From: Pedobacter schmidteae
GTDB lineage: Bacteria; Bacteroidota; Bacteroidia; Sphingobacteriales; Sphingobacteriaceae
Assembly (NCBI RefSeq): GCF_900564155.1
Contig: NZ_LS999839.1
Span: 5,267,097 to 5,331,096 of the forward strand
DNA length: 64,000 bases
Reading direction: 5' to 3'
Made by a program: the position numbers and the translations under genes
Shown here: piece after piece, positions 26,137 to 35,282 of the stretch
Position numbering within the stretch: position 1 is the first letter of the stretch
How the letters are laid out: each line of letters opens with the position of its first letter
The notes under the pieces: model-generated
What the model saw: only the letters and a program-made list of their open reading frames with translations
The model's database searches: none
What the model was told of the DNA's origin: nothing

Positions 26137-26550
26137 CTATTCTGCAGCAGCAGCTTCAGTTTCAGTAGCCGTATCTGCTTTAGCAGCCTTTTTAGCAGGT
26201 GCTTTTTTAGCAGGAGCTTTTTCTTCAGCAGCAGGTGCAGCAGCTTTTTTAGCTTTAGCAGCAGGTGCTTTTTTCTCTTCTACTGCAGTAACAACAGCTG
26301 CAGGCAAAACAGATACATATGATTTATTGTCTTGTTTCTTTCTGAAGATTACAGTACCATCAACCAAAGCAAATAAAGTATGGTCTTTACCAATACCTAC
26401 TCCTTTATCAGGATGATGTTTTGTACCACGCTGACGTACCAAAATGTTTCCGGCGATAGCTTCCTGACCACCAAAAATTTTGATACCTAAACGTTTACTA
26501 TGCGATTCACGTCCGTTTCTGGAACTACCGGCTCCTTTTTTATGTGCCAT
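26137..26550 (-). CDS. rpmA: 50S ribosomal protein L27 with a long Lys/Ala C-terminal tail
   Basis: 137 residues against about 85 in most bacteria. Residues 1-88 are a normal L27 (MAHKKGAGSSRNGRESHSKR, GNILVRQRGTKHHPDKGVG, DHTLFALVDGTVIF), whose N-terminus reaches the peptidyl transferase centre. Residues 89-137 form an extra low-complexity tail of AAKAKKAAAP and KAPAKKAPAKKAAK type, ending acidic (ATETEAAAAE). No cleavable N-terminal extension of the Firmicutes type is present. Co-transcribed with rplU 56 bases upstream. Confidence 0.96.
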   Translation of the reverse strand: MAHKKGAGSSRNGRESHSKRLGIKIFGGQEAIAGNILVRQRGTKHHPDKGVGIGKDHTLFALVDGTVIFRKKQDNKSYVSVLPAAVVTAVEEKKAPAAKAKKAAAPAAEEKAPAKKAPAKKAAKADTATETEAAAAE

Positions 26551-26606
26551 CTTGTTTTATATTTTATGAATCACCGTATGAAACGGCAATTTTTGTTTAA
26601 CAATAA

Positions 26607-26918
26607 TTATAAACTGATACCAGAAATCTGGATCTTGGTGAAATACTGACGGTGACCGTTTTTCTTTTTGTAACCTTTTCTACGTTTCTTTTTGAAAACG
26701 ATTACTTTATCACCTTTTAAATGAGACACGATTTTAGCTGAAACGGTCGCACCTTTCAATGCAGGAGCTCCTACAGAGATTTTACCACCATCTTCAACCA
26801 ACAATACATTGTCAAATTCAATACTAGCGCCTTCATCTCCTTGCAAACGGTGTACAAAAAGGTGCTGGTCTTTTGCAACTTTGAATTGCTGTCCTGCTAT
26901 ATTTACTATTGCGTACAT
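26607..26918 (-). CDS. rplU: 50S ribosomal protein L21
   Basis: 103 residues, full length. MYAIVNIAGQQFKVAKDQ and KKRRKGYKKKNGHRQ are typical of L21, which binds 23S rRNA in the large subunit. It precedes rpmA as in nearly all bacteria. A strong-looking promoter lies 46 bases upstream. Confidence 0.97.
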   Translation of the reverse strand: MYAIVNIAGQQFKVAKDQHLFVHRLQGDEGASIEFDNVLLVEDGGKISVGAPALKGATVSAKIVSHLKGDKVIVFKKKRRKGYKKKNGHRQYFTKIQISGISL

Positions 26919-26963
26919 TGTTAATTAGTTATTATTTTAAATTTGTTTATTTTTATCGAGGTG

Positions 26964-26996
26964 CAAATATAGAACTTTATTTTCTAAATTCACAAA
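26964..26996 (-). promoter_or_regulatory. promoter of the rplU-rpmA operon
   Basis: On the minus strand TTTG (26996-26993), a 21-base spacer and TATATTTG (26971-26964) match both elements of the Bacteroidota housekeeping promoter. It lies 46 bases before the rplU ATG. Confidence 0.75.
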
Positions 26997-27000
26997 TGAT

Positions 27001-27525
27001 TTAGTTTTTTGATCCTGCTTGTTTCCCGTACCGCTCTTCGGCATCATTAATACTCTGTTGCAAAAGGGTTTTCATCTGTTCTGCAAGGCCTTTTAATTTT
27101 GGAATTTCATTATAATCAGCCCAATAAATTACCTTTTTAGACTTCGTTTTATAATTAAATGTCATCTCATACCGCGGCACAGTAGCAGTCTTCAGATCCG
27201 CTCCCCTATTGGCCAATAGCTCAGGGAAATTCCAGAAACCAAGTTCGCTTGCTTTGGAGTGCAAATAAAGAATATCGTCTTTTCTCAGTTTTACATTTGT
27301 CCTGATCAGCGAATCCTTCGCGTTTAAATACTGGTAATCACCTGTAGCCGAATTGTAAGAATTCTCCAGTTTACTGCCTACCCCCCATTTGAAATCGATA
27401 GATTCAAATTCCTTTAGTTTATAAGGTGCATTGCGCAACATCGGCGTGTAATACACTATACAATAAATTAAAAAAGGAACAACAATGGTTAAGGCTAAAA
27501 ATATTTTCTTTGCTCGGGTACTCAT
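27001..27525 (-). CDS. membrane-anchored protein of unknown function
   Basis: 174 residues. One N-terminal hydrophobic segment (about 8-27, FLALTIVVPFLIYCIVYY) after a basic start suggests an inner-membrane anchor with an exported domain. The domain is mixed alpha/beta with FEIDFKWGVG-like and MTFNYKTKSKKVIYWADYNE segments, and a helical end. No family recognised. It begins 46 bases after the DAACS symporter gene and may be in its operon. Confidence 0.7.
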   Translation of the reverse strand: MSTRAKKIFLALTIVVPFLIYCIVYYTPMLRNAPYKLKEFESIDFKWGVGSKLENSYNSATGDYQYLNAKDSLIRTNVKLRKDDILYLHSKASELGFWNFPELLANRGADLKTATVPRYEMTFNYKTKSKKVIYWADYNEIPKLKGLAEQMKTLLQQSINDAEERYGKQAGSKN

Positions 27526-27571
27526 GCTTTATATGATATATATTATGTGTTGAATTTTCTGTTTAAAGCGT

Positions 27572-28957
27572 TTAATCAAGTGGACCGGTCAGTTCTCCCT
27601 CCCATTTGCTCACTACAGCTGTAGCCAGACTGTTTCCAATAACATTAGTAGCCGAACGCCCCATATCCAATAGCGGGTCGATACCAATCAACAGTGCCAA
27701 ACCGGCTTCCGGAATGTTAAAAGTTGCAATAGTCCCGGCAATCACTACCAAAGATGCCCTTGGAACCCCAGCGATACCTTTACTGGTCAACATCAGAATC
27801 AATAGCATGGTTACCTGCTGCTCAAACGAAAGATGGATGCCATACGACTGTGCAATGAACAAGGAAGCAAAAGTCATGTACAACATCGAGCCATCCAGGT
27901 TAAAAGAATAGCCCAAAGGCAAAACAAAACTTACAATTTTGTCTTTACAACCAAAACGCTCCAGTTGAAGCATGGTTTTGGGATAGGCAGCCTCACTACT
28001 GGCAGTACTAAAGGCCAGCATAGCAGGCTCCTTCATTCTGTTCATCAGGTTAAATACCCTGGACTTTAATATTGAGAAACCAATTATAATTAAAATGATC
28101 CATAACAATAACATGGTAGAATAAAACTCGCCGATAAACAAAGCGTAGGTAGACAAAACACCGAGCCCTTGCTTAGCTACGATGGCAGCCATAGCCCCAA
28201 ATACAGCAAAGGGTGCAAAGTTCATCACATAACCGGTTACTTTTAAAATCACATGCGCCACCGAATCAAAAAAGTTGATGATGATCTGCCCCTTCTCACC
28301 TATAGCCGCCGTGGCTACACCAAAAAACAAGGAGAATACCACAATCTGAAGAATCTCGTTGGTAGCCATGGCTTCGGCCATACTTTTAGGCACAATATGG
28401 GAAATAAAATCTTTGAGCGATAACGCAACTTTATGAATGCCGGTATCTACATTGCTTGGCGGCAAAGGTAAATGCATCGCCTCACCAGGTTTAAAAATGT
28501 TAACCATAATCAAGCCAAGTACCAGCGATAACAAAGAGGCGCTAAAAAACCAAAGCATGGTTTTGCCGCCAATACGACCAACCGCCTTAACATCTCCAAC
28601 TTTTGCTACCCCTACCACCAGCGTGCTAAATACCAGTGGAGCCACAATCATCTTAATCAAACGCAGAAAAATATCACTGAGCAAAGTTAAAGGCTCAAGT
28701 TTCTTTTCCCGGATCTTTTCGTTCTCCTGACGTGTTTGCTGTGCAATTTTCTTTTCTGCCTGAATGCTGGCATATGAAGCCTGTGTAGTATCTTTAATTT
28801 TAAGAAGTTGTCCATCCAGTTCTTTTATCCGGTTATCGGCCTGAACAATATGGTCGTTATAGGTATTAAATGTACTTACATTTAAATAATAGCCTAAACC
28901 TACGCCTAAGACAAGCGCTAGGAAGATAAAAAAGGTTAACCTGTTTTTTTTTGACAT
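27572..28957 (-). CDS. dicarboxylate/amino acid:cation symporter (DAACS family)
   Basis: 461 residues. The core has the family fold: hairpin HP1 region with serines (AFSTASSEAAYPKTM), SFNLDGSMLYMTFASLF, SKGIAGVPRASLVV and DPLLDMGRSATNVIGNSLA, the segments that bind Na+/H+ and glutamate or C4-dicarboxylate. Residues about 35-90, between the first and second membrane segments, are a Lys/Glu/Gln-rich insert with heptad character not seen in short GltP proteins. Substrate (glutamate, aspartate or succinate) cannot be told apart here. Confidence 0.93.
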   Translation of the reverse strand: MSKKNRLTFFIFLALVLGVGLGYYLNVSTFNTYNDHIVQADNRIKELDGQLLKIKDTTQASYASIQAEKKIAQQTRQENEKIREKKLEPLTLLSDIFLRLIKMIVAPLVFSTLVVGVAKVGDVKAVGRIGGKTMLWFFSASLLSLVLGLIMVNIFKPGEAMHLPLPPSNVDTGIHKVALSLKDFISHIVPKSMAEAMATNEILQIVVFSLFFGVATAAIGEKGQIIINFFDSVAHVILKVTGYVMNFAPFAVFGAMAAIVAKQGLGVLSTYALFIGEFYSTMLLLWIILIIIGFSILKSRVFNLMNRMKEPAMLAFSTASSEAAYPKTMLQLERFGCKDKIVSFVLPLGYSFNLDGSMLYMTFASLFIAQSYGIHLSFEQQVTMLLILMLTSKGIAGVPRASLVVIAGTIATFNIPEAGLALLIGIDPLLDMGRSATNVIGNSLATAVVSKWEGELTGPLD

Positions 28958-29104
28958 CTATCTTATGTTAAAGTTTTTTTGAAGGCGTAAAACTACAATA
29001 ATTAAATTATTCTGTAAAATTGTTCCTCAGCTCCTTATTTTATATCTTCACATCGTAACAAAATAAGCATATCAGTATCTAAACCAAGAATAAAACGCAT
29101 TCAA

Positions 29105-29602
29105 TTGGAAAATAAGGATCAATTATTTAAGCAGATTTTCGACACAAACTCTAAAAAGATATTTCACTTATGCTACGGCTACACGGGTGACGAGGATGCT
29201 GCAAATGATCTGCTTCAGGAAACCTTTTTGAAGGTATGGCAAAATCTGGACAAATTCAGAAATAAGTCGCTCATATCTACATGGATATACAGAATTGCCG
29301 TAAACACCTGTTTAACCTATTTAAGGGCAGAAAAAAGACAAGCTAAAGATGAACTGACAGATAAAATTATAGAAAACCGGCCGGAAGAGTTCTCAGAAAA
29401 AAATGAACAGATCGCTTTGTTATACAAGTCGATTTCCAAATTGGAAGAGAACGATCGCCTGATCATTACGATGGTACTTGATGAATTGCCCTATAATGAA
29501 ATTGCCGAAATATCAGGAATCAGTGAAGGAAACCTGAGGGTAAAAATTCATCGCATTAAAACAAAACTTACCGAACTATACAATCAGCATGCAAGAATTT
29601 GA
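29105..29602 (+). CDS. ECF-type RNA polymerase sigma factor
   Basis: 165 residues read from TTG at 29105; no in-frame ATG lies upstream. Region 2 has FHLCYGYTGDEDAANDLLQETFLKVWQNL with STWIYRIAVNTCLTYLR; region 4 has ITMVLDELPYNEIAEISGISEGNLRVKIHR. It overlaps by 14 bases a four-helix membrane protein gene, which may encode its regulator. It is divergent from the DAACS symporter. Targets unknown. Confidence 0.92.
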   Translation: MENKDQLFKQIFDTNSKKIFHLCYGYTGDEDAANDLLQETFLKVWQNLDKFRNKSLISTWIYRIAVNTCLTYLRAEKRQAKDELTDKIIENRPEEFSEKNEQIALLYKSISKLEENDRLIITMVLDELPYNEIAEISGISEGNLRVKIHRIKTKLTELYNQHARI

Positions 29603-30185
29603 TCATATACAATCCCTTTGGCAATCACATTCGGTTGAACTTAAAATTTCATCCGATGAGATGCTGCAACAGGTAAAAAAGGAAGTGAATACCATGCGCA
29701 ATCGGTCGTTGGCAAATATCGCAGGAATGCTATTGTCATTTCTGGCGATTGGCGTTCTGTGGCTGTTCTTTAGTTTCGGTTCCTGGACTACCCATGCCGG
29801 CCTCACCATTTTTTTATCGGCAATTGCAGCATCCACTTTTATGCTGCTTAAAAGTCACAGACTCCTCTCAAAAACAGATTTCACCACCAATCCTCACGAA
29901 TTCCTGAACGACCTGAAAAGCTATCAACTGAGCAGGCTTAGTCTGTACAACAAAATGTACTGGTTTTATGCCATAGCCTTAAGTTTGGGTATTATCCTTT
30001 ATTTCTTCGAAATACTAGCTTATTTTGATTTATGGGCTCAGTTGCTGATTGTACTATTCACTTTTGGATGGATCATTTTCTGCTCAACCCTGGTACGTAG
30101 AGCCGTATTGAAAAAGGAAAAAGAAAGAATTGCATTGCTGATTGAAAAATTTGAACGTATTGAAAATCAACTCAAAGGGCAGTAA
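29589..30185 (+). CDS. membrane protein encoded with the ECF sigma factor (possible anti-sigma)
   Basis: 198 residues. A cytosolic N-terminal segment of about 40 residues (MQEFDHIQSLWQSHSVELKI) is followed by four predicted membrane helices (about 44-64, 70-87, 122-142, 150-168) and a basic/acidic helical tail. The 14-base overlap with the sigma gene argues for a linked function; sequestering the sigma factor via the N-terminal segment is inference. It lacks the HxxxCxxC zinc motif of classic ZAS anti-sigma factors. Confidence 0.7.
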   Translation: MQEFDHIQSLWQSHSVELKISSDEMLQQVKKEVNTMRNRSLANIAGMLLSFLAIGVLWLFFSFGSWTTHAGLTIFLSAIAASTFMLLKSHRLLSKTDFTTNPHEFLNDLKSYQLSRLSLYNKMYWFYAIALSLGIILYFFEILAYFDLWAQLLIVLFTFGWIIFCSTLVRRAVLKKEKERIALLIEKFERIENQLKGQ

Positions 30186-30188
30186 TAA

Positions 30189-30221
30189 AAAAGGTCATCC
30201 GAAATTTTCGAATGACCTTAT
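30189..30221 (+). terminator. hairpin after the sigma/membrane protein pair
   Basis: AAGGTCAT (30191-30198) pairs with ATGACCTT (30212-30219) with further inner pairing CGAAA/TTTCG. The following bases are AT-rich but not a pure T-run. Confidence 0.55.
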
Positions 30222-30333
30222 TATTAACTAACCCAAATTAAATTCATCCAAATCTATATACTGGGTTTCCTGTTTCAAATTTAACTGAACATCTCCGCTA
30301 AGAATAGGCGAAAATCACCATAAAGCACCTTAT

Positions 30334-31191
30334 TTATCGATATTGACCGGGTGTGACATTAAAAGAATTGCGAAATAACCTGATAAAAGAACTAGGACAT
30401 TCAAAACCAACAATATCCACAATTTCGCCCACAGGGTAATCGGTATTCTTCAACAGATATTTTGCCTGTTGAAGCCTTACTTTTGTTAAAAACTGGTGTG
30501 GCGATTGCTGATAAGCCTGTTTAAAGGTACGTAACAAATGGTTTACTGATAAACAAGACACCTGCGCAATTTCATCCAGATGAATTCTTTTGTTGTAGTT
30601 GCTGATCATATAATCTTTGGCAACCGACAAACGTTTCAAAATCTCGGTTTTGGTACTTCCATTTAGAAACTTCAAAGACGCCGCCCTGCGTACAACTTCT
30701 GAATGGTAAAGACTGTAGTAGTTGAGCAGACTATGGTTTAAATATTCATTTAAAAGCAATTGATCCTTCACTCCATTTTCTACATACCTGGCCAGATGCA
30801 TCAGGTTGAACTTCATATTTCCCTGCAACGGGTAAATTGATTCCACAAAACGTCCGCCCCTATGTTTAAAGCCTTCGGGATGCTCAAGTAGTAAGTGATC
30901 TTCCAGTGTTTTTGAGTATTCAAAATCATGAACAAAATCAGGATCCAACAGCAAGGAAAAAGTTTTCACTTCCACCGTCGAATCAACATTATAGGTATAA
31001 CGGGTATCGTGGTTCAAAAATATAAAACTACCGGGTACCAGGGTGATGTGGCGTCGGCCAACGGTATAATCAGCTTCGCCGGCAAATACAATATGAAAAG
31101 CATACTTACCTTCAAGATCCGAATAGTGTGCATGACAAGTGGTTTCACTTATGATTTCATTCTTATCTACCAGGACTTTGTTATACTTCAT
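30334..31191 (-). CDS. AraC family transcriptional regulator
   Basis: 285 residues from ATG 31191; a TTG at 31239 would run into the upstream gene. The N-terminal cupin-like sensor (about 20-110: CHAHYSDLEGKYAFHIVF, VPGSFIFLNHDTRY) precedes two C-terminal helix-turn-helix motifs (IHLDEIAQVSCLSVNHLLRT and PVGEIVDIVGFECPSSFIRL). The ligand is unknown. It lies 19 bases after a VOC-family gene, probably co-transcribed. Confidence 0.92.
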   Translation of the reverse strand: MKYNKVLVDKNEIISETTCHAHYSDLEGKYAFHIVFAGEADYTVGRRHITLVPGSFIFLNHDTRYTYNVDSTVEVKTFSLLLDPDFVHDFEYSKTLEDHLLLEHPEGFKHRGGRFVESIYPLQGNMKFNLMHLARYVENGVKDQLLLNEYLNHSLLNYYSLYHSEVVRRAASLKFLNGSTKTEILKRLSVAKDYMISNYNKRIHLDEIAQVSCLSVNHLLRTFKQAYQQSPHQFLTKVRLQQAKYLLKNTDYPVGEIVDIVGFECPSSFIRLFRNSFNVTPGQYR

Positions 31192-31210
31192 TTGTTTTGG
31201 ACTAAATTGA

Positions 31211-31573
31211 TCAGACTTCTGTATAATCTCGCTCTTCAATCAGTACAAACTGATTTCCTGAGGGGTCTGAAAAACTTAGTTCCAGCCCATTTGCAACATA
31301 ACGGGGCCTGGTAAGACTGTCAATCTGCTGCCGGCTAAATAAACAATAATCCCGTAAGCAGTCATCCGTTTTTAATACAATGGTATCTGCTTCAAAATTG
31401 TCTTGTTCAACCAGCATCATAAAATCGCCATTTGTCAACTGCAATACCGAACACGACTTGCCCTGTATTTCGATTTGCTCATACACCTTAAAACCAGGCA
31501 TACGCGTAAAGAACTCAACCGATGTTTCTTCACAATTAACAAAAACAATCTTATATACTTGATTAAAGTTCAT
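31211..31573 (-). CDS. VOC superfamily (glyoxalase-like) protein
   Basis: 120 residues, one bab-bbb pair. FVNCEETSVEFFTRMPGFKV at the N-terminus and ELSFSDPSGNQFVLIEE at the C-terminus are the usual VOC pattern, with Glu in FVLIEE as a possible metal ligand. The N-terminal half lacks a clear first metal ligand. It could bind a small molecule, for instance to serve the AraC regulator encoded 19 bases downstream. Function unknown. Confidence 0.78.
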   Translation of the reverse strand: MNFNQVYKIVFVNCEETSVEFFTRMPGFKVYEQIEIQGKSCSVLQLTNGDFMMLVEQDNFEADTIVLKTDDCLRDYCLFSRQQIDSLTRPRYVANGLELSFSDPSGNQFVLIEERDYTEV

Positions 31574-31647
31574 ATATTAACACTTCAGTAGCCCCTATAA
31601 CCTACTGAGGATGAAACAAATTTAATATAATATAAATAAAAAACTCT

Positions 31648-31663
31648 AACCCCTTAGGGGGTA
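31648..31663. promoter_or_regulatory. CCCC/GGGG inverted repeat upstream of the Reg_prop kinase
   Basis: Arms ACCCC (31649-31653) and GGGGT (31658-31662) around TTAG, followed by T-rich DNA. It lies in a divergent intergenic region with no gene to terminate, about 20 bases before the -7 element, a position fitting an activator or repressor site. Confidence 0.45.
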
Positions 31664-31683
31664 TTTTTCTTTTTAATTACATT

Positions 31684-31691
31684 TATCTTTG
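31684..31691 (+). promoter_or_regulatory. candidate -7 element of the Reg_prop kinase operon
   Basis: TATCTTTG matches TAnnTTTG and ends 29 bases before the GTG start at 31721. The -33 region is T-rich without a clean TTTG, as expected if an activator is needed. Confidence 0.5.
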
Positions 31692-31720
31692 CAACCTTTA
31701 AAGAATTTTTTACTTAGGCG

Positions 31721-34624
31721 GTGTATAATCTTAAATCAATATTTATTGCATTTTTCCTGTTAACATTTAGCATGAAAAACTTTGCGCAACGTTATAACTT
31801 TCAACAATATGATATTGAAGATGGTTTGGTACAATCGCAGGTTACCGCCATTGCACAGGATCAACAAAACAGACTCTGGATTGCCAGTCTTGGTGGATTA
31901 AGTCATTTTAATGGTGTTCAGTTTACCAATCTGAGCAAAACCGATGGACTGACCAGTAATTTTGTCCTATCGCTTACCCTGAATACCGAAGGCAATCTGC
32001 TGGTAGGTACAGACAGAGGACTATCTATTTACAAAAACGATATTTTTCACAACTACCCTGTCACAAAAGATTGGGTAGAAGCACTTACCACCACCTCCGG
32101 TATCGTATATGGCATCTCGGGAAAAAACCTCTTTTGCATAAAGGGGTCAAAAATAACCCGCATAAACATAACTGGCGATACCGCTGAAATTGTTACGGCT
32201 TTAAAAACAGATAGCAAAGGAAGAACATGGGCAGCAGTTTACCCCTACGGATTATATTATCTGGAGGGAAAACAATGGAAGAAAAAAAATATCAGTCCCG
32301 AAGCAGGTCATCTGGTAATTACCAATATGTTGTCAGACAGCTTTTCGGCCGACAAACTATGGCTATTGACACCTGATGGTATATATATAGCCGAAAATGG
32401 CAAAATACAGAAAGCATATACCGAAATTATAAAAAAGGCCAACGCCATTAATCAGGATGAACATGGTAACATTTGGCTGGGCACCAACAAAGGGGCCTGG
32501 TTTATCTCACCAGGGCAACAAATTCATTTCAATTCAAAAAATGGCTTTACAGATAATGTGGTCAACCGGATCTTCAGGGATAGCGAAAACAACATATGGC
32601 TGGGTACCGACGGTTCGGGCATTTACAAGTTCAACAGCAAAAGTTATGTCACCTACGACGAATCTCAGGGATTGCAGAACAACATTGTAATGAGCATGAT
32701 TGAAGGCCCCAACCCCGATGAAATATGGATTGGCACCTACGATGGAATTTTTGTACATCAGAAAAGTCAGATCAAACGCCTCGCCATTCCTTCCGACAAT
32801 GAAGACGCCCGGCGCATTAACTTTCTGTTCAAAGACAGCAACCGCAATATCTGGATAGGCACCGTAGGCGGTGGTTTATGGATTTATAAAGATGGCAACT
32901 TTAAACGCATTGACAGGGGAAACAGGGCCATCACATCCAATGCAATACTGGAAGATCGGCATAAAAACATATGGATATCAACCAATTTGGGCTGTTTTAT
33001 TTTAGACCATCAAACAAAAAAAATAAGCAGGATTAATAAACACTATGCCACCAGCCTGCTGGAAATTGGTGATGAAATTATGTTGGCCGGTAGCCAGAAT
33101 GGCGTGGACCTTATCCGCGGCAAAAAAAACATCAGTCCCTTAAAATTCAATCCCATAGTAGGTGCAAGTATCCTGTCAATGCTCAAATACAAGGATCATG
33201 TGCTTTTTGGAACCGCCGACAATGGCTTGATCATCTGGAACATTACCACCGGAAAAGTTAAACAAATCAGCACCCGGGACGGACTTTCTTCCGACCACGT
33301 GTATAGTTTGTTGCTGGATAAAAAAGGTATCATATGGATTGGTACCGGAAGGGGAATTAACAGAATATGGGCCAAAGACTTTAGTATACTGGCCAACAAC
33401 AATGAAAACACCCTACTGGTGGAGTGCAATCAGAATGCTGTTTTAGCCCATCGGGGGAATATATGGATAGGCACCACTAAAGGAGCCGTAGTTTACAATA
33501 ACGACAACACCGCCATCCCTTTAAAAAGGCCTTCTATTTTCATCAATTCTGTCAACATCCTGGTTCAGAATAAAAAAGGTATCCAGAATCAGCAACAGGT
33601 TACCTATAAAGAGTATCAATTGAATAAAAAGATTATTCTGCCCTATAACCACAATCACCTCAACATAAGTTTCACGGGCATTTATCTCACCAATCCTAAA
33701 ATAATTACCTATCAATACCGGCTAAAGGGACTGGACGAAAAGTACAGCCGACCTACCGCCAATACTTCGGTCAACTATACTGCATTGCCGCCTGGCACCT
33801 ATACTTTTCAGGTAAAAGCGGTAACTGCCTCAGGAATCAAATCGGCCAACACAGCTACTTTTGAGCTCGAAATTACGCCTCCTTATTACCAGACCACTAT
33901 TTTTAAACTCTTTATACTCGCCGTCATTTTATTGTTGATTATGACAACCATTTACGTCATCATTAATTTGAATGAAAAACAGCGGCAATTGAGGCTAAAG
34001 ATTAAACTCGAAGAGCAGTTTAAAATCAGGAAACAGACTGCCGAAGATTTTCACGACGATCTTGGTAACAAACTGACCAGAATATCTGTCTTATCAGAAG
34101 TATTGAGCAGTATGACGGATCAAAATGACCATGAGAAAAAAGCAATCATTCAAAAAATTAAAACCAATGTAAATGAACTGTACAATGGCACAAAAGATAT
34201 CTTATGGTCCTTAAACCCTAAAAATGACACTTTGGGTGAACTGCTGGCTCACATTAAGGAATTTGGATCGGATATGTTTAATGATACCCCAATTGTTTTT
34301 GACGAAGATACCGATATTCACGATATTGATGCCCTGAAAAGACTTTCAATGGAAATGAGCCGAAACATCCTGATGATTTTTAAAGAAGCCATAAATAATG
34401 CCTTAAAATACTCGAAAGCAGATCAGGTAACGTTTAGCGCAAAAATGAACGACGAACATTTAGAAATCCAATTGCAGGACAATGGGACAGGTTTTGACAC
34501 CACACTGGCAAAAAATGGACATGGGGTACAGAATATGCAGACGCGTGCTGGTCGGATAAAGGGTATTTTGACCATGACTTCCACCCTGCAAGGTACAACA
34601 ATAGCACTCTCAGTTAAACTTTAA
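31721..34624 (+). CDS. Reg_prop/Y_Y_Y two-component sensor histidine kinase
   Basis: 967 residues from a GTG start (31721), which gives a proper signal peptide ending near SMKNFA-QR. The periplasmic part (25-600) is two beta-propellers of Reg_prop repeats, seen as recurring WIGT and WLGT motifs (NIWLGTDGSG, WIGTVGGGLW, IWIGTGRGI), then a Y_Y_Y domain (about 640-720: YQYRLKGLDEKY, LPPGTYTFQVKA). One membrane helix (727-750) leads to HisKA_3 with His778 in EDFHDDLGNKL and a HATPase domain (870-967). No DNA-binding domain is fused, unlike hybrid SusR-type sensors. The response regulator gene follows 19 bases later. The ligand is unknown, often a carbohydrate in such sensors. Confidence 0.94.
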   Translation: MYNLKSIFIAFFLLTFSMKNFAQRYNFQQYDIEDGLVQSQVTAIAQDQQNRLWIASLGGLSHFNGVQFTNLSKTDGLTSNFVLSLTLNTEGNLLVGTDRGLSIYKNDIFHNYPVTKDWVEALTTTSGIVYGISGKNLFCIKGSKITRINITGDTAEIVTALKTDSKGRTWAAVYPYGLYYLEGKQWKKKNISPEAGHLVITNMLSDSFSADKLWLLTPDGIYIAENGKIQKAYTEIIKKANAINQDEHGNIWLGTNKGAWFISPGQQIHFNSKNGFTDNVVNRIFRDSENNIWLGTDGSGIYKFNSKSYVTYDESQGLQNNIVMSMIEGPNPDEIWIGTYDGIFVHQKSQIKRLAIPSDNEDARRINFLFKDSNRNIWIGTVGGGLWIYKDGNFKRIDRGNRAITSNAILEDRHKNIWISTNLGCFILDHQTKKISRINKHYATSLLEIGDEIMLAGSQNGVDLIRGKKNISPLKFNPIVGASILSMLKYKDHVLFGTADNGLIIWNITTGKVKQISTRDGLSSDHVYSLLLDKKGIIWIGTGRGINRIWAKDFSILANNNENTLLVECNQNAVLAHRGNIWIGTTKGAVVYNNDNTAIPLKRPSIFINSVNILVQNKKGIQNQQQVTYKEYQLNKKIILPYNHNHLNISFTGIYLTNPKIITYQYRLKGLDEKYSRPTANTSVNYTALPPGTYTFQVKAVTASGIKSANTATFELEITPPYYQTTIFKLFILAVILLLIMTTIYVIINLNEKQRQLRLKIKLEEQFKIRKQTAEDFHDDLGNKLTRISVLSEVLSSMTDQNDHEKKAIIQKIKTNVNELYNGTKDILWSLNPKNDTLGELLAHIKEFGSDMFNDTPIVFDEDTDIHDIDALKRLSMEMSRNILMIFKEAINNALKYSKADQVTFSAKMNDEHLEIQLQDNGTGFDTTLAKNGHGVQNMQTRAGRIKGILTMTSTLQGTTIALSVKL

Positions 34625-34643
34625 CATCATAAACTGAACAAAA

Positions 34644-35267
34644 ATGGCAAAAGCAAGAATTGTAATTATTGAAGACGATGAGACCATTAGAGAAGGCTAT
34701 ACCTACCTGATCAATCACACCTCTCCTTACCAGGTGGTAAATACCTATCCCTCCTTTGACGAAGCCAGGCATAAGATTGTAAAAGACAATCCTGATGTGA
34801 TTATTCTGGACATACAAATGTCGGGAACCAACGGAATAGATGCCATTCCAATATTAAAAAAATTACTTCCTCAGGTGTACATTATCATGCTGACGGTGCA
34901 TGAAACAGAAAAAATTATTCTGGAAGCATTGGCAAATGGTGCCGCCGGCTATTTTACCAAAAACACCCCTTCCTCAAAACTTATTGAAGCCATTGCCGAC
35001 GTACGGCAAGGTGGTGGCCCCATGAGTCCCAATGTCGCAAAAAAAGTAATCACCTCGCTTCAGAAAAATCCAGACTCGCCCCTTACCAAGCGCGAAACAC
35101 AAATCCTGAACCTGATTACCAGAGGTAAAGACCGATCACAAATTGCAGCCGAATTGTTCATAGAAACAGAAACGGTAAAAACGCACATCAAAAACATCTA
35201 CCTCAAATTGAATGTCAATTCGAAAGCAGATGCCATAAAAGTAGCCAGAAGCAACAGACTGGTCTAA
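34644..35267 (+). CDS. NarL/LuxR-type response regulator
   Basis: 207 residues. Receiver domain 5-120 with Asp56 in VIILDIQMSG and Lys in FTKNT; LuxR helix-turn-helix at about 146-207 (LTKRETQILNLITRGKDRSQ, ETVKTHIKNIYLKLNVNSK). Partner of the Reg_prop kinase encoded immediately upstream, whose HisKA_3 type normally pairs with NarL-type regulators. Confidence 0.95.
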   Translation: MAKARIVIIEDDETIREGYTYLINHTSPYQVVNTYPSFDEARHKIVKDNPDVIILDIQMSGTNGIDAIPILKKLLPQVYIIMLTVHETEKIILEALANGAAGYFTKNTPSSKLIEAIADVRQGGGPMSPNVAKKVITSLQKNPDSPLTKRETQILNLITRGKDRSQIAAELFIETETVKTHIKNIYLKLNVNSKADAIKVARSNRLV

Positions 35268-35282
35268 AACCTAAAGTGTAAG

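Noticed and set aside
31648..31680. CCCC/GGGG hairpin followed by T-rich DNA as a terminator
   Set aside because: It lies between divergent genes, so there is no transcript to end on that strand; an operator is more plausible.
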